NCBI RefSeq assembly: GCF_001700325.1
Contig: NZ_MATO01000015.1
Location: forward strand, 1-64,000
From: Caryophanon latum
GTDB taxonomy: Bacteria > Bacillota > Bacilli > Bacillales_A > Planococcaceae
DNA: 64,000 bases
Direction: 5' to 3'
The stretch's first letter is position 1. Each line of letters starts with the position of its first letter. Below the pieces are notes generated by a model. The model saw only the letters and a list, made by a program, of their open reading frames with translations, made no database searches and had not been told where the DNA came from. This document shows positions 10,801-17,850 of this stretch, piece after piece. The translations under genes and the position numbers were made by a program.

Positions 10801-10955
10801 TATTGCAAGAAGAGTTTATCGTATGGTCATGGAATGATTATACAAAGCAATTACTATTAAGGACTTTAACGCAACTATTTGGCTGGGAATCAAAAAGCTT
10901 ACTTGTGCAGTTTGAAATATGGTTAGAAAAGGAGAGTATGTCATGTCGGTACTAG
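7833..10955 (+). CDS. HerA/FtsK-type ATPase (DUF87-like)
   Basis: A 1040-residue ATPase. ATG at 7833 follows AAGGAGGG at 7818-7824; an in-frame ATG at 7812 lacks a site. The C-terminal half carries a HerA-type core: Walker A GITGSGKT (414-421), the IIEPTKQEYRHL block typical of HerA/VirB4-like pumps, a Walker B region TIIEEAHRLF (about 643-652), and IIIIDQVPTKLAPDAL with a following R/H-rich strand. The first 400 residues match no domain I know and include a Ser/Thr-rich linker (about 200-235). No nuclease motif, Sir2 or membrane segment is seen, unlike known HerA defence proteins. Relatives translocate DNA or protein, so export of the toxin encoded next is possible. Its 3' end overlaps that gene by 13 bases. 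Confidence 0.82.
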   Translation: MLERTTIEKFQVTQQDFYNRQPKSIKESIQATSKISYFYSVSEVFIEQQNEVTVEQQLKESANAFAKALSAVKGRTAFILSGNGQGKISLAIANSQNDLQLHALVGSIKGTLNYSKIQLPEQQWSNYAALTYTPALDLEEERAFVSVIDSFLKANWRTAFEIRIVIQPTDQSETLLTLSSMYEEAYPLQQIQTSLSTSESIQKQKSKSHTTNESLILAGRNMGETDSETVSNDTSNDRSTEYKSYAIERYCEQISYLMDRQLLAKSIGQFQVGIYVASNRVTEINSLQAAIQQSSFEKEFGEGVKIHTLPNIKQCFEHFVFPNEESVFSPVQGYTSQITSVLTAHELARLVQLPSQSYDGFEVKALNDFEVNALPYEQEDVIWSIGKQFVRNVLTEKKVKYSYSNLRRHCLISGITGSGKTNTVMSLLKDSPVPFLIIEPTKQEYRHLLSVDQSVKVYTPGNERISPIRLNPFYFPQGISVMSHIDSLKAVFMSAFSMYASMPNILEQCLYSIYQKVGWDLNQSVNVFANDGVELAHFPTLELLYEEIDSYLDQSGYAEEQKSNIRAALLTRIKSLMTGSKGKLLNTQETIDFADLLNSKVVIELEEIADEDDKALIMGLFFIRLSEQFKVDADEVLDAELKHFTIIEEAHRLFKNHEESSNPEIANTKGKAVEFFCNILSEIRSKGEGIIIIDQVPTKLAPDALKNTDTKIIHRLVSQDDAEYVAQALAIANDEDLLFLSQLKRGEALFFTSGMYKAGHVLVNASKSNLSYVKESKVKQVAEQYNSFVMNAEVEHPMAEYILQQNERLTSTMLNEYRRFYHNALYGDMFKMNDVVAKFIHGLSRNVEKIGYLIPKEQHTQFIVTLCNGLTEKYLSTRVYFSNFKHIKDEVSYYLNLLLKNHDYIWSENELQVFEQQRIKLIHPLLINATELLLFDEEKYEWMESSRKVVDGEVIYLAKYLELAGVLSNVDLNSSATDNAAKVFEKANNLLQEEFIVWSWNDYTKQLLLRTLTQLFGWESKSLLVQFEIWLEKESMSCRY

Positions 10956-11569
10956 CAACTATATTCGGTGGCGCTGCTACTGAAGGTGTTAAAACAGCAG
11001 CTATCACAGAAGGTACGAGAGCAACAGTTATAACACCAGAAATTGTATATGGTAACTTAGAAAGTACGATGGCAATGCCTAATTTGGAAGTTAGCAACTT
11101 AGATAAGGTTGAAGCTACCAAAATATCAGCTGAAACAGTAAATGTTGAACTAGTTGAACGCTATAAAACGGTTGATGAAGCGTTAAAAGGAGCTTCTGAA
11201 GCAGAAAAAGCAATTTATGAAGAAGCCGGTTTAGAAAAAACATTGGTTAACGAGCGTGAAGTATTAGCTCGTACAGATATTGATTATGAAGCTAAAGATA
11301 AATTTGGTCAAACGAATTTAGAACGTATGGAACAAGGGTTAGCCCCTGAAATAGATGGAAAGAAAGTTGAACTTCATCATATTGGTCAAGAAATGGATTC
11401 ACCATTAGCAGAACTAACACGTCCAGAACATCGTGGTGAAGGGAACTATTCTATTTTACATGATGTAGATAAAGAAAGTACGATTAATCGTAACGCCTTT
11501 AATGCAGAAAAAGAAGCACATTGGAAAGCGCGTGCAGAACAAATTAAAACCGCTGGAGGTACATCATGA
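10943..11569 (+). CDS. LHH-family nuclease toxin
   Basis: A 208-residue protein whose C-terminal third is an HNH/endonuclease VII-fold toxin of the LHH type: a DxDY-x-DKFGQTNLERM lead-in (about 112-130), KKVELHHIGQ with the LHH motif at 144-146, then ELTRPEHRG. LHH toxins cleave nucleic acid and are typical polymorphic-toxin warheads. The N-terminus (ATIFGGAATEGVKTA) is Ala/Gly-rich without a cleavable signal, so delivery would need a dedicated route. ATG 10943 has AAAGGAGAG in front; the ORF could be read from 10919 but without a site. The SUKH gene directly behind it overlaps by ATGA, as expected of an immunity gene. Confidence 0.82.
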   Translation: MSVLATIFGGAATEGVKTAAITEGTRATVITPEIVYGNLESTMAMPNLEVSNLDKVEATKISAETVNVELVERYKTVDEALKGASEAEKAIYEEAGLEKTLVNEREVLARTDIDYEAKDKFGQTNLERMEQGLAPEIDGKKVELHHIGQEMDSPLAELTRPEHRGEGNYSILHDVDKESTINRNAFNAEKEAHWKARAEQIKTAGGTS

Positions 11570-11961
11570 AATTAAAGCAACTATTTCAAAATAAAAAAGT
11601 ATTATTTACTGGTGGCGTGGAATTATCTGAAGTGGAAAAAGCCGAAAAAGAATTATCAGTAAGTTTTCCAGAAGATTATAAAGAGTTATTAATTGAATAT
11701 GGAGCAATTTCAGTAGGGTCTCATGAAATTTCTGCATTAGGTGTAGAAGGGGATTTAAATGTAGTAGAGTTAACAAAAGAAGAGCGTGAGTTTGCTCCTA
11801 ATAATGAATTACAAGAATATATTGTTATTCAAAATTTAGGTATTGAAGGATTGTTAATCGTTTTAGATTCTGAGGGAAATGTATACGAGTATGTTAATGG
11901 GAAATTTAAAAAGATTTATAAAGATTTTTATTCATATTTAAAAATGGAAATTTGTGTGTGA
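11566..11961 (+). CDS. SMI1/KNR4 (SUKH) family immunity protein
   Basis: A 131-residue protein of the SUKH superfamily: the opening EVEKAEKELSVSFPEDYKE matches the family signature (helix, then FPxxYxxL), followed by alternating strands ending in the YEYVNGKF block. SUKH proteins neutralise nuclease toxins by direct binding; the partner is almost certainly the LHH toxin encoded immediately before it, with which it shares an ATGA overlap. It is the last gene of the island operon; a terminator follows at 12118-12157. Confidence 0.85.
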   Translation: MKLKQLFQNKKVLFTGGVELSEVEKAEKELSVSFPEDYKELLIEYGAISVGSHEISALGVEGDLNVVELTKEEREFAPNNELQEYIVIQNLGIEGLLIVLDSEGNVYEYVNGKFKKIYKDFYSYLKMEICV

Positions 11962-12082
11962 TTTCAAATTAAAGTCTCCGTAAGCATTTTTCATAAACCT
12001 TATTAATTCCTTTGTAAGAGCTATTTTTGACCCTTCAAAAAGCCTTTCAACCGTTGAATTAATAAGGTTTTCCTGTTTTATA

Positions 12083-12106
12083 GTCCGAATCCCCGTCGTC
12101 TCCATA
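12083..12106 (+). other. Possible attachment-site remnant (tmRNA 3'-end-like)
   Basis: The stretch GTCCGAATCCCCGTCGTCTC followed by CATA resembles the T-arm and acceptor end of tmRNA or tRNA genes (CCGAATC loop, GTCTCCA end). It sits exactly where the AT-rich island gives way to core-like sequence, as expected for a right attachment site of an element integrated in ssrA. The stem spacing is one base off and no partner copy lies in the window, so this is tentative. Confidence 0.3.
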
Positions 12107-12117
12107 CAATATGAATT

Positions 12118-12157
12118 AGCCCGAATTTCTTGAGTATTAAGAAATTCGGGCTTTTTT
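12118..12157 (+). terminator. Intrinsic terminator ending the island
   Basis: AGCCCGAATTTCTT pairs with AAGAAATTCGGGCT around a short loop and is followed by a T-run. It would end the toxin/immunity operon or, if the attachment-site reading is right, is the old ssrA terminator. Confidence 0.85.
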
Positions 12158-12219
12158 ATTTTCTTTAATAAAACGTTACGTATTTGCAAACTGTACAGAT
12201 CAAGCCAGTTATGTAATTG

Positions 12220-12723
12220 TTACTCATCAAAATAACGATCGACTAGTTCCTCATCGTATAAATCCGCCATCATAAATACAAGACCATCTGGATTCGATGT
12301 TGCTGCTTCCTCTTCAATTAATGGAATAAAGCCTCTGTTTACATACCAATCGTATCGCTCAATCAATGCTTCGAGTGTGATGTAGCGTTCATTTACGGTG
12401 TGAGCCACTTCAAAGATTTGGTAAAGCATTGCTGTGCCATATCCCTTTTTTTGAGCTGTAATGGATGTTGCAATACGAGCAATATCTAAGCAAGGAAAGT
12501 CGAGTTGTTCTCCTGCAATTTCAACTTGCAATGTCGATTTTCGTAAACTAAAAAAGCCTACTAACTCATCTTGATCGAATACAAGTGTCGTACTGCATTC
12601 TTTCGTAATGGTGAGGTAATAGGCTTCTTGTTTTAGGAAGTTTTCAATACTCGTATTGCCACATTTAAAACGTTGGATTTGCGAGAAATCCTCAAGTGTA
12701 ATGAACCTACTTTTCAAATTCAC
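12220..12723 (-). CDS. GNAT-family N-acetyltransferase
   Basis: A 167-residue GNAT acetyltransferase using acetyl-CoA; substrate unknown. DIARIATSITAQKKGYGTAM contains the Q/R-x-x-G-x-G/A-type acetyl-CoA loop (QKKGYGT), and the C-terminal IERYDWYVNRGF block is typical of the fold. Translation starts at GTG 12723, 17 bases inside the preceding small gene and behind GGAGC, so the two are translationally coupled. GNAT enzymes coupled to a short upstream gene can be tRNA-acetylating toxins, but an ordinary acetyltransferase is equally possible. Confidence 0.75.
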   Translation of the reverse strand: MNLKSRFITLEDFSQIQRFKCGNTSIENFLKQEAYYLTITKECSTTLVFDQDELVGFFSLRKSTLQVEIAGEQLDFPCLDIARIATSITAQKKGYGTAMLYQIFEVAHTVNERYITLEALIERYDWYVNRGFIPLIEEEAATSNPDGLVFMMADLYDEELVDRYFDE

Positions 12724-12862
12724 GTTGTTGCTCCGTCCATTTCTTCATTGCGAGTGCTTTACGCTTCTCTAATTGCTTTTGATGTTGTTCAGCTCGCTTC
12801 AAAAAATTGAAGGCATCGTTACCTTTAATGACGGGACGTTTACGTATTTCTACTGCCATCAT
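12707..12862 (-). CDS. Small basic protein coupled to the GNAT gene
   Basis: A 51-residue, lysine- and glutamine-rich protein (IRKRPVIKGNDAFNFLKRAE near the start, then a charged helix). It starts at 12862 or 12859 behind AGGGGTG and overlaps the acetyltransferase by 17 bases. It lacks an obvious ribbon-helix-helix. It could be an antitoxin for the GNAT, or simply a small partner; I do not recognise the family. Confidence 0.6.
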   Translation of the reverse strand: MMAVEIRKRPVIKGNDAFNFLKRAEQHQKQLEKRKALAMKKWTEQQREFEK

Positions 12863-12994
12863 AATCACCCCTCTATGCTTTAAGTATATTAATTTTTGAG
12901 GCGAATCGCAAATGGCAAAGGGTGCTGTAGTAAGTACAACAAAATGTTGTTAATCCTTGTACAATAAAGGAAAATGGTTAAAAAGGAGATTTCA

Positions 12995-13720
12995 ATGAAA
13001 AAGTTATTTATGCGAGGTTTACTCGTTATGGCGGTCGTTAGTGTCATTGCAGCGATTGCGTTTTACAGCTGGGCGATGGCGACGTACGGACCGAGTGAGG
13101 AGTTGCAACAGCTTGTACAGTTAGATGAAGTGGCAGTTGTGGACGATGCGCTCGTATTTGAACCAGGCGAAGCGGCGCGAAATGGCATTGGTGTGGTGTT
13201 GTACCCTGGTGCGAAGGTTGAAGGAGCAGCGTATAGCTATTATGCGCAGCAACTGATGAACGAAGGGGTGACCGTTATCATTCCGGCGATGCGGTTGAAC
13301 TTTGCGCTATTTAGTCCGAATGTGGCGGCGGATTATGTCGAGCAGTTTGCGCATATTGATCGTTGGGTTGTCGGTGGGCATTCGCTCGGTGGGGTTGCAG
13401 CGGCAATGTATGCAGCAGAGCATGAGGTGGACGGGTTGCTGTTGCTCGCATCGTATCCGAGTGACGGGACGAATTTGCGTGAGGCGACGTTTCCAGTGCT
13501 GTCGTTGTCTGCGGAGTATGACGGTTTAACGACGCGAGCAGACATTGACGCGTCTAAGGAGCGATTGCCTAAGCATGCGATGTTTGTGGAAATCGCAGGA
13601 GGTAACCACGCGCAGTTTGGCATGTATGGTGCGCAAAAAGGTGATGGTGCGGCGACGATTTCAGCGGTGGAACAGCAAGAGGCGATCGTTACGTGTACGC
13701 TGGAGTGGTTAGCGCAGTAA
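12995..13720 (+). CDS. Membrane-anchored alpha/beta hydrolase
   Basis: A 241-residue alpha/beta hydrolase. The start at 12995 is behind AAGGAG. An N-terminal membrane segment (about 7-29) anchors the enzyme with its catalytic domain outside. The nucleophile elbow is GGHSLGG (Ser about 131), the acid is probably in SAEYDGLT and the base in GGNHAQFG. Substrate is unknown; the family covers esterases and thioesterases. Confidence 0.8.
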   Translation: MKKLFMRGLLVMAVVSVIAAIAFYSWAMATYGPSEELQQLVQLDEVAVVDDALVFEPGEAARNGIGVVLYPGAKVEGAAYSYYAQQLMNEGVTVIIPAMRLNFALFSPNVAADYVEQFAHIDRWVVGGHSLGGVAAAMYAAEHEVDGLLLLASYPSDGTNLREATFPVLSLSAEYDGLTTRADIDASKERLPKHAMFVEIAGGNHAQFGMYGAQKGDGAATISAVEQQEAIVTCTLEWLAQ

Positions 13721-13744
13721 TTTCTGAAATTGGAGGAGCTAGCG

Positions 13745-14008
13745 ATGAAGGATGAACGTTTAATTGAAGTATTTAATGCATGGGAAGAATTAAGTCAAAC
13801 ACCGGATACGATCATTGCTTATCACTCACGTCTAAAAAGTATTATTGATGAGGAAGCGAAGTTAGATTACGCTGAGCATAAGGGTATCGAAAAAGGAATT
13901 AAACAAATTGCGAAGAAGATGATTGATAAAGGTAAGAGCAATGAAGAAATTATGGAGTTTACGGATTTAAGCGTTGCGGAAATCGATCGTATACGACATG
14001 AAAAGTAG
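13745..14008 (+). pseudogene. C-terminal fragment of a Rpn/PD-(D/E)XK transposase-like protein
   Basis: An 87-residue ORF with a good ribosome site (GGAGGAG, start ATG 13745). Its sequence (GIEKGIKQIAKKMIDKGKS, then an EIMEFTDLSVAEIDR helix) is the characteristic tail of Rpn-type recombination-promoting nucleases. The whole nuclease domain (about 200 residues) is missing, so this is a remnant that may still be translated. Confidence 0.65.
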
Positions 14009-14011
14009 TAG

Positions 14012-14050
14012 AAAACCCATGAGCCTGTTGAGTAGCTCATGGGTTTTTTT
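14012..14050 (+). terminator. Intrinsic terminator
   Basis: AAAACCCATGAGC pairs with GCTCATGGGTTTT, followed by T's. It ends the Rpn-fragment transcript and, read in reverse, also serves the convergent epimerase gene. Confidence 0.85.
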
Positions 14051-14056
14051 GTGCTG

Positions 14057-15085
14057 TTATACTTGAACAAAGCAACGATCGTATTGTAAATGGGTTGGTT
14101 TGCGGTCAAGCCATAACGGTGCGTCTAAGTCGAAGTATTTAATGTTTGGATGGGCCGCAGCGACTTGTGCAGCAGCGGCAACGGAAATACATGATTCCAT
14201 CATACTGCCAATCATGCAAACGATGCCTTTTGCTTCGGCAATACTTGCAATTTTCATCGCTTCTGCAATACCGCCACATTTCATTAGCTTAATGTTAATT
14301 AAGTCAACGTAGTCGCCTTCAATTAATGCGAGTGCATCGTGGGCAGAAAATAAGCTTTCGTCTGCCATAATTGGCGTTGTGACGTGTTCTTTCACATATT
14401 TCAGTCCTTCCCAATCATTTGCACGTACTGGTTGTTCAATAAATTCAATCGGATAGTTTTTTTGTTCAAATTGTTTAATAATATGAACGGCTTCTTTCGG
14501 CTTCCAACCTTGATTTGCATCTAAACGTAGAACGATATTTTTAGGTATAACGGAAGTAATTGCTTCAATTCTTTGTATATCGAGCAACGGGTTGTCACCG
14601 ACTTTGATTTTTAATGTAGTGTAACCTTCAGCAACAGCTTGCTTAGTCGCTTTTTCCATATTTTGAATCGTATCAACACTAATTGTCATACATGTTTGTA
14701 GCGATTTTTGGCCACCTAAATATTGTGGAATCGAAATACCTAACATATTGCAATATGCGTTATGTAAAGCAATATCTATAGCAGCTTTAGCACTCGTATT
14801 ATTAATACAGCACTTTTGAACGTTTTGTAAAAGCTCATTGAAGTTCACAATTGATTTCCCAATAATACTTTGTTTGATTGGACCTAATAACGCGGCTTCA
14901 ATGCTTTCGCGGCTGTCTCCAGTAATGACATATGTCGGCGCAGCAGCACCAATGCCTGTTATGCCGTTCTCAAGCTGAATTGTTACAATAACATTTTCAA
15001 TTTGATGCACTGTACGTAGCGCAGTAATAAAAGGTGTTTTTAAGGCGATAATTTCTGTTGCCACTTGTAAATCCTTAATGATCAT
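14057..15085 (-). CDS. ykfB: L-Ala-D/L-Glu epimerase (enolase superfamily)
   Basis: A 342-residue enolase-superfamily enzyme that racemises the second residue of L-Ala-D-Glu, a step in recycling murein peptides. Visible catalytic features are the KxK motif in TLKIKVGD, metal ligands in RLDANQGW, FIEQPV and IMADES, the second acid/base Lys in NIKLMKCGG, and the C-terminal DLDAP, which binds the dipeptide amino group in this subfamily. GGAGAG precedes ATG 15085. It lies 13 bases behind the DUF819 gene, in the same operon. Confidence 0.88.
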   Translation of the reverse strand: MIIKDLQVATEIIALKTPFITALRTVHQIENVIVTIQLENGITGIGAAAPTYVITGDSRESIEAALLGPIKQSIIGKSIVNFNELLQNVQKCCINNTSAKAAIDIALHNAYCNMLGISIPQYLGGQKSLQTCMTISVDTIQNMEKATKQAVAEGYTTLKIKVGDNPLLDIQRIEAITSVIPKNIVLRLDANQGWKPKEAVHIIKQFEQKNYPIEFIEQPVRANDWEGLKYVKEHVTTPIMADESLFSAHDALALIEGDYVDLINIKLMKCGGIAEAMKIASIAEAKGIVCMIGSMMESCISVAAAAQVAAAHPNIKYFDLDAPLWLDRKPTHLQYDRCFVQV

Positions 15086-15098
15086 TCGTAACTCTCCT

Positions 15099-16259
15099 TT
15101 ACAGTAGCGATAAAATTTTACCGATAGCCATCCCGAAATACGTACCTAAAAATGAGCCCATTAATGCCATAATGACGCCGACTGGAATAAGCGCTTTATT
15201 GTAAGCGGCGGCGAGCATAGGTGCGGAAGCCATTCCGCCAATATTAGCAAGACTCGCAATACCTAGTGTGAATAAGTCGAGTTTGAATAATTTACCTAAA
15301 ATAAGCATAATAATTAAATGAACACCCATAATTAAAAAGCCTGAAATAATATAAATCGGTGCTTGTGCAATATCAGAAAAGTCTGAGTGTGAAGCAATTA
15401 ATGCAACGACGATGTATAGCATTACGTTCGATACATCAAACGTACCTGGAATTCGTGACAATGGTGTTAATGCTAAAATTAAACCTAATACAGAAGCGAT
15501 TACAATTGTCCATGTCGTACCGTTAATAATATCTCCGATGACCGGTAATTGATTACCGAAGAAACTAGATAATGAAGAAACAAGTAAGCCAATTCCTAGT
15601 AAGTATAAAATGTGCTCGAATTTTGCGCCTTGATCGTCAGTAATGTTATCTGTATTTAGATTAATTGTGTTCGTAAAGCTAGTATCCGCTTTCGTCCATT
15701 TGTTAAAGCGATCTGCAAATGGTACGAGCCAAAACATAAACATAACCCATACAGCATAATTGATTGTATCCATCATTAATACGTAACCGAATATTGTTTC
15801 GGGTACGTCTAAAATACTTTGTAGTGCGACCATGTTCGCAGAGCCACCTGTCCAACTACCGGCTAATGCACCGAAAGCTTTCCAAGTATCCTCTACATAA
15901 AATGATTGTAATAGCGCATAAACTAGTACGAAACCACATGCGATACTAAACACCGCAACAGCAAATGAGCCTAACATTTTAGGTCCAAGTTTAATCACAA
16001 CTCGAATATCACATTTCAGTAACATTAAAAATAGCATCGCCGGCAGTAGTGCCCAACGTACGTTACTATACGCTGCTTCTGTTGATTCATTCGATTCGAA
16101 TAACCCAAATGTTTGCATTAATGCAGCTCCGATGTAAATGAGGACAATGCCAGGAATAAACTTCATAAATTTTGTTTTGCCAAACTTCTTTTCAATGAAA
16201 ACCATCACAGCAGCTAGTGCAACGAGTACACTCACATACATAAACCCATCTTGAATCAT
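15099..16259 (-). CDS. DUF819 family membrane protein (YjcL-like)
   Basis: A 386-residue polytopic membrane protein with about ten hydrophobic segments and the family's conserved GSWTGGSANMVAL and LANIGGMASAPM motifs. GAAAGGAG precedes the start. DUF819 genes commonly neighbour Ala-Glu epimerase genes, and here the two form an operon, so transport of murein-derived dipeptides is a reasonable but unproven role. Confidence 0.88.
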   Translation of the reverse strand: MIQDGFMYVSVLVALAAVMVFIEKKFGKTKFMKFIPGIVLIYIGAALMQTFGLFESNESTEAAYSNVRWALLPAMLFLMLLKCDIRVVIKLGPKMLGSFAVAVFSIACGFVLVYALLQSFYVEDTWKAFGALAGSWTGGSANMVALQSILDVPETIFGYVLMMDTINYAVWVMFMFWLVPFADRFNKWTKADTSFTNTINLNTDNITDDQGAKFEHILYLLGIGLLVSSLSSFFGNQLPVIGDIINGTTWTIVIASVLGLILALTPLSRIPGTFDVSNVMLYIVVALIASHSDFSDIAQAPIYIISGFLIMGVHLIIMLILGKLFKLDLFTLGIASLANIGGMASAPMLAAAYNKALIPVGVIMALMGSFLGTYFGMAIGKILSLL

Positions 16260-16318
16260 TTTCCTAATCTCCTTTCAAACTATGCATTATAGGGGACTCA
16301 CTATGCTTTAATACAAAT

Positions 16319-16356
16319 AAAAAAATCCAGTTCACTGTAATAGCAAACTGGATTTC
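16319..16356 (-). terminator. Intrinsic terminator of the DUF3870 gene
   Basis: AAATCCAGTT pairs with AACTGGATTT; on the minus strand it is followed by a T-run. It separates the DUF3870 gene from the DUF819 operon. Confidence 0.8.
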
Positions 16357-16358
16357 AC

Positions 16359-16685
16359 CTATGTTGTTTTAGGTAAAGCAGTGATTTGATTATATTTTCT
16401 TTGCACATCTTTAAAGGCAACGAGCAACGCTTTTTGTGAAGAACCAAAGTAGCGATTTTGTATATTGCTAACGATTTTCTCGTCGTTAATATTGTAGTTC
16501 ACGAGGAGCGAAGCGATAAATTTAACAGTCAATGATACGGTAGCAGAGCAATCTACATCTACAATAATACCGTTTGATCGATCCACTGCTACACCTAAAA
16601 AGAATTGATTATATTGCTTTGAAATCGGATTATTTTGAGAAACTTGTGCATCTCCAATAACGTAAATAATTTGATCATGGAACAT
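16359..16685 (-). CDS. DUF3870 domain protein
   Basis: A 108-residue protein with the DUF3870 pattern: a YVIGDAQVSQNNPI start, GVAVDRSNGIIVDVDCSATV in the middle and NIQNRYFGSSQKAL at the end. Biochemical role unknown. AAGGGGA precedes ATG 16685. Single-gene unit with its own terminator. Confidence 0.85.
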   Translation of the reverse strand: MFHDQIIYVIGDAQVSQNNPISKQYNQFFLGVAVDRSNGIIVDVDCSATVSLTVKFIASLLVNYNINDEKIVSNIQNRYFGSSQKALLVAFKDVQRKYNQITALPKTT

Positions 16686-16858
16686 ATTGTGATATTCCCC
16701 TTAAAAATTTTATAGGCAAATATAGCGATAGGTAAAGACCCGACTATACTTATATAAAATTACTTTTATTTATTATAACTTTTTATTGAATATTCTTTCA
16801 ATAGTTTTTGGAAATAATGATAGTATTTATAATTTAAGTACAAACTTTTCTATTTATA

Positions 16859-17047
16859 CAGGTCTGGTGATTAGCCACTTTTATACAGCTGAATCGGTTG
16901 TTTTCACCAGCAAAACTGACATGAATGCATCATCGTAGTGGCACGGAGCGTACGGTGAGCCCTAGGTACTTTTGCCTCGAGTAACCGCAGAGGCAAAGCG
17001 AACCGCTATACGCGAAATGCCAGTTTAATAGTTAATCAACACGCTTG
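16859..17047 (+). repeat. Family B small transposable element (copy 1), 189 bp
   Basis: Non-coding element starting CAGGTCTG and ending CAACACGCTTG, imperfect terminal inverted repeats. It shares TTTTATACAGCTGAATC and CGCGAAATGCCAG with the copies at 28693 and 35311. No clear target duplication remains here. It occupies most of the gap 16686-17250, which otherwise shows only a 27-codon ORF at 17102 without a ribosome site. Confidence 0.8.
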
Positions 17048-17250
17048 ATACTTTTTCGGAGTGGCATATTTTTCGTTTAGGACGTTTTCTATTGTTCATG
17101 TATGAAAGAAAAAGGCATACAGCAATATTTACTTATAACTTTAGGCGCCAGTGATGAAAGTTTAATCGAAGCACTTAGCAAGTAGTTATTCCATGCAAAA
17201 TAATTATTTGCTAAACTGTTAGTGAATTATTGTATGGAGAGGTGAGTATC

Positions 17251-17505
17251 GTGGGAGAAAGTATTTTCACGCCGATTTTCATTGGCTTTGTTGTGAATGT
17301 AGCTTTGTTTTTCGTTGTGCGATATGGGCTGAAGCGGAATTTTCGCCAAGCATCGCGCATTACACTCATTGCGGCGATCGTCGTCGGCATTAGTTCGTTG
17401 ATCGTGTCGGGCTGGCAAGGAATAGGTATTGGCGTTGTGAGCTTAGGGATGTTTAGCTGCAGCGTATTATTGTATGTGCTTAGCTTTTTACCATCGAATC
17501 AGTAG
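17251..17505 (+). CDS. Small membrane protein, possibly YesK-like
   Basis: An 84-residue protein with three hydrophobic segments (about 5-24, 35-53 and 57-78) and a short basic loop (RYGLKRNFRQAS). GTG 17251 follows GGAGAGGTGA; the ORF opens earlier at a TTG without a site. Size and topology resemble YesK-like proteins; no function can be read. Confidence 0.6.
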   Translation: MGESIFTPIFIGFVVNVALFFVVRYGLKRNFRQASRITLIAAIVVGISSLIVSGWQGIGIGVVSLGMFSCSVLLYVLSFLPSNQ

Positions 17506-17585
17506 CGAAAGAAGTATAGAAGTGTATACAGTTTATGCATAATAAGTACTATACAAAAGGTGTACTTAACTATTAAAATAGAACG

Positions 17586-17625
17586 AAAAAGCTGCTTAAT
17601 CAGTTGAGTATTAAGTAGCTTTTTT
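17586..17625 (+). terminator. Intrinsic terminator
   Basis: AAAAAGCTGCTTAAT pairs imperfectly with ATTAAGTAGCTTTTTT across a short loop. Confidence 0.75.
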
Positions 17626-17850
17626 ACTGTATTTATAAAAAAATAGTTACTTCTTTGTGAACAAAAATGGTAGAAATTTCGGAAAGATGAACATAATAGA
17701 AATTATGTGCATATTTATAGGAAATTATATCATTGGAGTTGTATAGCGCATAAGTAAAAACCATGTTATGTTATTCAAGGAAATGCTATATTTACAATGA
17801 AAAAACATTTTGAAGGTAAAATTTAGAGATTATTATAGAGGAGAACACAA

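Noticed and set aside
11938-12189. 83-codon minus-strand ORF across the end of the SUKH gene and the terminator
   Set aside because: It overlaps a clear gene end, a hairpin terminator and the possible attachment site, and has no ribosome site.
17102-17185. 27-codon ORF behind the family B element
   Set aside because: No ribosome site and no promoter; too short to support.
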